From Winslowiella toletana (GTDB lineage: Bacteria; Pseudomonadota; Gammaproteobacteria; Enterobacterales; Enterobacteriaceae), in NCBI RefSeq assembly GCF_017875465.1, contig NZ_JAGGMQ010000001.1, forward strand, positions 806,001-870,000: DNA of 64,000 nucleotides, given 5' to 3'. Numbering within the stretch: the stretch's first letter is position 1; each line of letters begins with the position of its first letter. A program made the position numbers and the translations under genes. Shown here one piece after another: positions 61,662 to 64,000 of this stretch. The notes below the pieces were generated by a model. The model saw only the letters and a program-made list of their open reading frames with translations. It had not been told where the DNA came from and searched no databases.

Positions 61662-62055
61662 CTCCCCTGACATCCAGCTGTCATACTTTTTTCTTAGCTT
61701 ATCCCCCGCCAGCCAGATCTTTTTCCTTCTGTACGCATACCAGCCTAAATTATAGGGTGTTTATGACTGGCGATAAAATCGTCTGTCTTATGTTAGCGGA
61801 GCGATAAAATCGCCCTGCTTAGACCACTTTTGCGACAAAGAAAAGTGGCTGGAATAAGCAATGGATAGAAAACCAGCGTTCGATCAAATAATTCATTTTT
61901 TTATCATAAGGATTGACAGGCCGACGAGCCTTGAGAAACGTGGACTTAGGAAAAAAGCCAGCCCCTGAACCGCAAATCCATTCAGAAATCAACTCTTGTT
62001 ATACGCGCATAACTTACTAGAATACTCACCATCTAGTTACACATTCATCCCCTAC
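61662..62055. other. Gap between ubiG and nrdA
   Basis: In E. coli this position holds the autotransporter gene yfaL. Here it is non-coding. It contains GATAAAATCG twice (about 61769 and 61802) and an inverted repeat, CCACTTTT/AAAAGTGG, around 61825-61848. No convincing gene or RNA was found. Confidence 0.4.
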
Positions 62056-62071
62056 CCCCTATATGTAGTGT
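62056..62071 (+). promoter_or_regulatory. NrdR box upstream of nrdA
   Basis: CCCCTATATGTAGTGT matches the NrdR consensus ACACWATATATWGTGT at 13 of 16 positions. NrdR boxes usually come in pairs about 31 bases apart; at the expected upstream place only a degenerate CTCACCATCTAGTTAC is seen. NrdR represses ribonucleotide reductase genes when dATP is high. Confidence 0.65.
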
Positions 62072-62092
62072 TTATCCACAGAGTTACTCACA
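62072..62092 (+). promoter_or_regulatory. DnaA boxes in the nrdA promoter
   Basis: TTATCCACA (62072-62080) is a perfect high-affinity DnaA box, and TTACTCACA (62084-62092) differs from the consensus at one position. In E. coli DnaA binds the nrdAB promoter at similar sites and links deoxynucleotide supply to replication initiation. Confidence 0.75.
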
Positions 62093-62112
62093 ATGAGATT
62101 TCTGTGTATAAA
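62084..62112 (+). promoter_or_regulatory. Candidate nrdA promoter
   Basis: TTACTC (62084-62089) and TATAAA (62107-62112) are 17 bases apart and overlap the second DnaA box. An alternative -10 box, GATAAT, lies at 62118. The choice is by eye. Confidence 0.4.
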
Positions 62113-62146
62113 CCGGGGATAATTTCACGGACAGGTAAAACGCGAC

Positions 62147-64000
62147 ATGAATCAGAGTCTGCTCGTCACTAAACGCGATGGCCGCACAGAACGTATTAAT
62201 CTTGATAAAATCCACCGGGTTCTCGACTGGGCGGCGGAAGGCCTGCAAAACGTCTCTGTTTCTCAGGTTGAACTGCGTTCGCACATCCAGTTCTACGACG
62301 GCATCAGAACGTCCGATATCCATGAAACGGTGATCAAGGCGGCTGCCGACCTGATCTCGCGCGATGCGCCTGACTACCAGTATATGGCCGCGCGCCTGGC
62401 GATTTTCCATCTGCGTAAAAAAGCCTACGGCCAGTTTGAACCGCCAAAACTGCTCGATCAGGTCACGCGAATGATCGAGATGGGTAAATACGACAAACAT
62501 CTGCTGGAAGACTACACGGAAGAAGAGTTCGGGCAGATGGACGGTTTTATCGACCACTGGCGTGATATGAACTTCTCCTATGCCGCAGTTAAGCAGCTGG
62601 AAGGCAAATATCTGGTGCAGAACCGCGTCAGCGGTGAAATCTACGAGAGCGCGCAGTTCCTCTATATTCTGGTCGCCGCCTGCCTGTTCTCCGGCTATCC
62701 GCGCGAAACCCGTCTGGATTACATTAAGCGTTTCTACGATGCGATCTCCACCTTTAAAATCTCGCTGCCAACGCCAATTATGTCCGGCGTGCGTACGCCG
62801 ACCCGTCAGTTCAGCTCCTGCGTACTGATTGAGTGTGGCGACAGCCTCGATTCAATTAACGCCACCTCCAGCGCAATTGTGAAATACGTTTCGCAGCGCG
62901 CCGGTATCGGCATCAACGCTGGCCGCATTCGTGCGCTGGGCAGCCCGATTCGTGGCGGCGAAGCGTTCCACACCGGTTGTATCCCGTTCTACAAACACTT
63001 CCAGACGGCAGTGAAATCCTGTTCGCAGGGCGGCGTGCGCGGTGGCGCGGCGACGCTGTTCTACCCGATGTGGCATCTGGAAGTTGAAAGCCTGCTGGTA
63101 CTGAAAAACAACCGTGGCGTGGAAGGCAACCGCGTACGTCATATGGACTACGGCGTGCAGATCAACAAGCTGATGTACACCCGTCTGCTGAAAGGTGGCG
63201 ATATCACCCTGTTCAGCCCGTCAGATGTGCCCGGCCTGTACGATGCCTTCTTTGCCGATCAGGATGAGTTTGAGCGTCTGTACACCAAATATGAGAACGA
63301 CGACAGCATCCGCAAACAGCGGGTTAAAGCGGTCGATCTGTTCTCGCTGATGATGCAGGAACGCGCTTCAACGGGTCGTATCTATATCCAGAACGTCGAT
63401 CACTGCAACACCCACAGCCCGTTCGATCCGGCTATCGCGCCAGTGCGCCAGTCCAACCTGTGCCTGGAAATCGCGCTGCCGACCAAACCGCTGCTGGATG
63501 TGAATGACGAAAACGGTGAGATTGCGCTCTGTACTCTGTCGGCGTTTAACCTCGGCGCGATTAACAGCCTCGACGATCTGGATGAGCTGGCAACGCTGGC
63601 GGTGCGCGCGCTTGACGCCCTGCTGGATTATCAGGACTACCCGATTCCGGCCGCGCAGCGCGGGGCGATGGGTCGTCGTACCCTGGGTATCGGCGTCATC
63701 AACTATGCCTACTACCTGGCGAAACACGGCGTACGTTACTCCGATGGCAGTGCCAACAACCTGACGCACAAAACCTTCGAAGCGATTCAGTTCTACCTGC
63801 TGAAAGCCTCGAACGAACTGGCGAAAGAGCAAGGCGCATGCCCGTGGTTCAATGAAACCACCTATGCGCAGGGCATCCTGCCAATCGACACTTACAAGAA
63901 AGATCTGGATGTTATCAGCAACGAGCCGCTGCATCTGGACTGGGAAGCGCTGCGTGAGGAGATTAAAACTCACGGCCTGCGTAACTCCACGCTCTCTGCG
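62147..64000 (+). CDS. nrdA: Ribonucleoside-diphosphate reductase class Ia alpha subunit, N-terminal part
   Basis: The first 618 codons of about 761 are present, because the gene runs off the right edge. MNQSLLVTKRDGRTERINLDKIHRVLDWAAEGL is the ATP-cone domain that senses ATP/dATP. The reductase barrel shows the active-site Cys in SSCVLIECGDS and the Cys pair in SNLCLEIA and ALCTLSAFN. It reduces ribonucleoside diphosphates to deoxy forms with NrdB, which should follow outside the window. Confidence 0.97.
   Translation, partial: MNQSLLVTKRDGRTERINLDKIHRVLDWAAEGLQNVSVSQVELRSHIQFYDGIRTSDIHETVIKAAADLISRDAPDYQYMAARLAIFHLRKKAYGQFEPPKLLDQVTRMIEMGKYDKHLLEDYTEEEFGQMDGFIDHWRDMNFSYAAVKQLEGKYLVQNRVSGEIYESAQFLYILVAACLFSGYPRETRLDYIKRFYDAISTFKISLPTPIMSGVRTPTRQFSSCVLIECGDSLDSINATSSAIVKYVSQRAGIGINAGRIRALGSPIRGGEAFHTGCIPFYKHFQTAVKSCSQGGVRGGAATLFYPMWHLEVESLLVLKNNRGVEGNRVRHMDYGVQINKLMYTRLLKGGDITLFSPSDVPGLYDAFFADQDEFERLYTKYENDDSIRKQRVKAVDLFSLMMQERASTGRIYIQNVDHCNTHSPFDPAIAPVRQSNLCLEIALPTKPLLDVNDENGEIALCTLSAFNLGAINSLDDLDELATLAVRALDALLDYQDYPIPAAQRGAMGRRTLGIGVINYAYYLAKHGVRYSDGSANNLTHKTFEAIQFYLLKASNELAKEQGACPWFNETTYAQGILPIDTYKKDLDVISNEPLHLDWEALREEIKTHGLRNSTLSA

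Noticed and set aside
61625..61807. 60-codon plus-strand frame between ubiG and nrdA
   Set aside because: It starts inside the REP-like repeat and has no ribosome site.

Overview
The window is chromosomal DNA of a gammaproteobacterium of the order Enterobacterales. The gene order radD-rplY-yejK-yejL-yejM-tRNA-Pro ... yojI-alkB-apbE ... ompC-micF ... rcsD-rcsB-rcsC ... gyrA-ubiG-nrdA is the Escherichia/Salmonella backbone, and most of these proteins align closely with the E. coli ones as I remember them. The base composition, the absence of ada and yfaL, and the accessory genes fit Erwiniaceae (Pantoea, Erwinia or Mixta) better than Escherichia. The genus is an inference.

Layout. Positions 1-4.5 kb are backbone: the end of radD, rplY with its leader, yejK, yejL, yejM (the LPS-synthesis regulator) and a tRNA-Pro(GGG). 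Positions 4.6-7.5 kb are accessory: a PrlF-YhaV toxin-antitoxin pair directly behind the tRNA, several very small genes and an EntD-like phosphopantetheinyl transferase. Positions 7.6-11.9 kb hold a five-gene cluster (flavin monooxygenase, binding protein, N-acetyltransferase, permease, ATPase) that resembles the S-substituted-cysteine salvage clusters of Bacillus. Positions 12.1-16.5 kb hold the YojI peptide exporter with an unknown membrane-anchored partner, then alkB and apbE. Positions 17-21.5 kb hold an NMT1/SsuA-type ABC importer, a TetR regulator divergent from a SnoaL-like protein with two inverted copies of one operator, and an overlapping pair of unrecognised genes.

At 21.6-23.2 kb are the porin ompC, its OmpR sites and the divergent sRNA micF. 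The next 24 kb (23.4-47.0 kb) form a BapA-type biofilm adhesin locus. It has a single 6133-residue adhesin made of about 55-60 bacterial Ig-like repeats, followed by its own TolC-like protein, ABC exporter and HlyD adaptor, in the same order as Salmonella bapABCD. This block sits between ompC/micF and the Rcs phosphorelay genes, which are adjacent in E. coli.

The right end has an MFS transporter, rcsD-rcsB facing rcsC, a membrane-anchored AraC-type regulator divergent from a secreted alpha/beta hydrolase, a frameshifted solitary antitoxin gene, gyrA, ubiG and the start of nrdA with NrdR and DnaA sites. GC-rich REP-like palindromes of one family lie downstream of alkB, between rcsB and rcsC, and downstream of ubiG.

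Most unusual items: the giant adhesin with its roughly 499-codon super-repeat and possible LapG-type processing motifs, the putative alkyl-cysteine salvage operon, the unknown YojI partner, the overlapping unknown pair at 20.8-21.5 kb, and two strongly supported very small membrane proteins.
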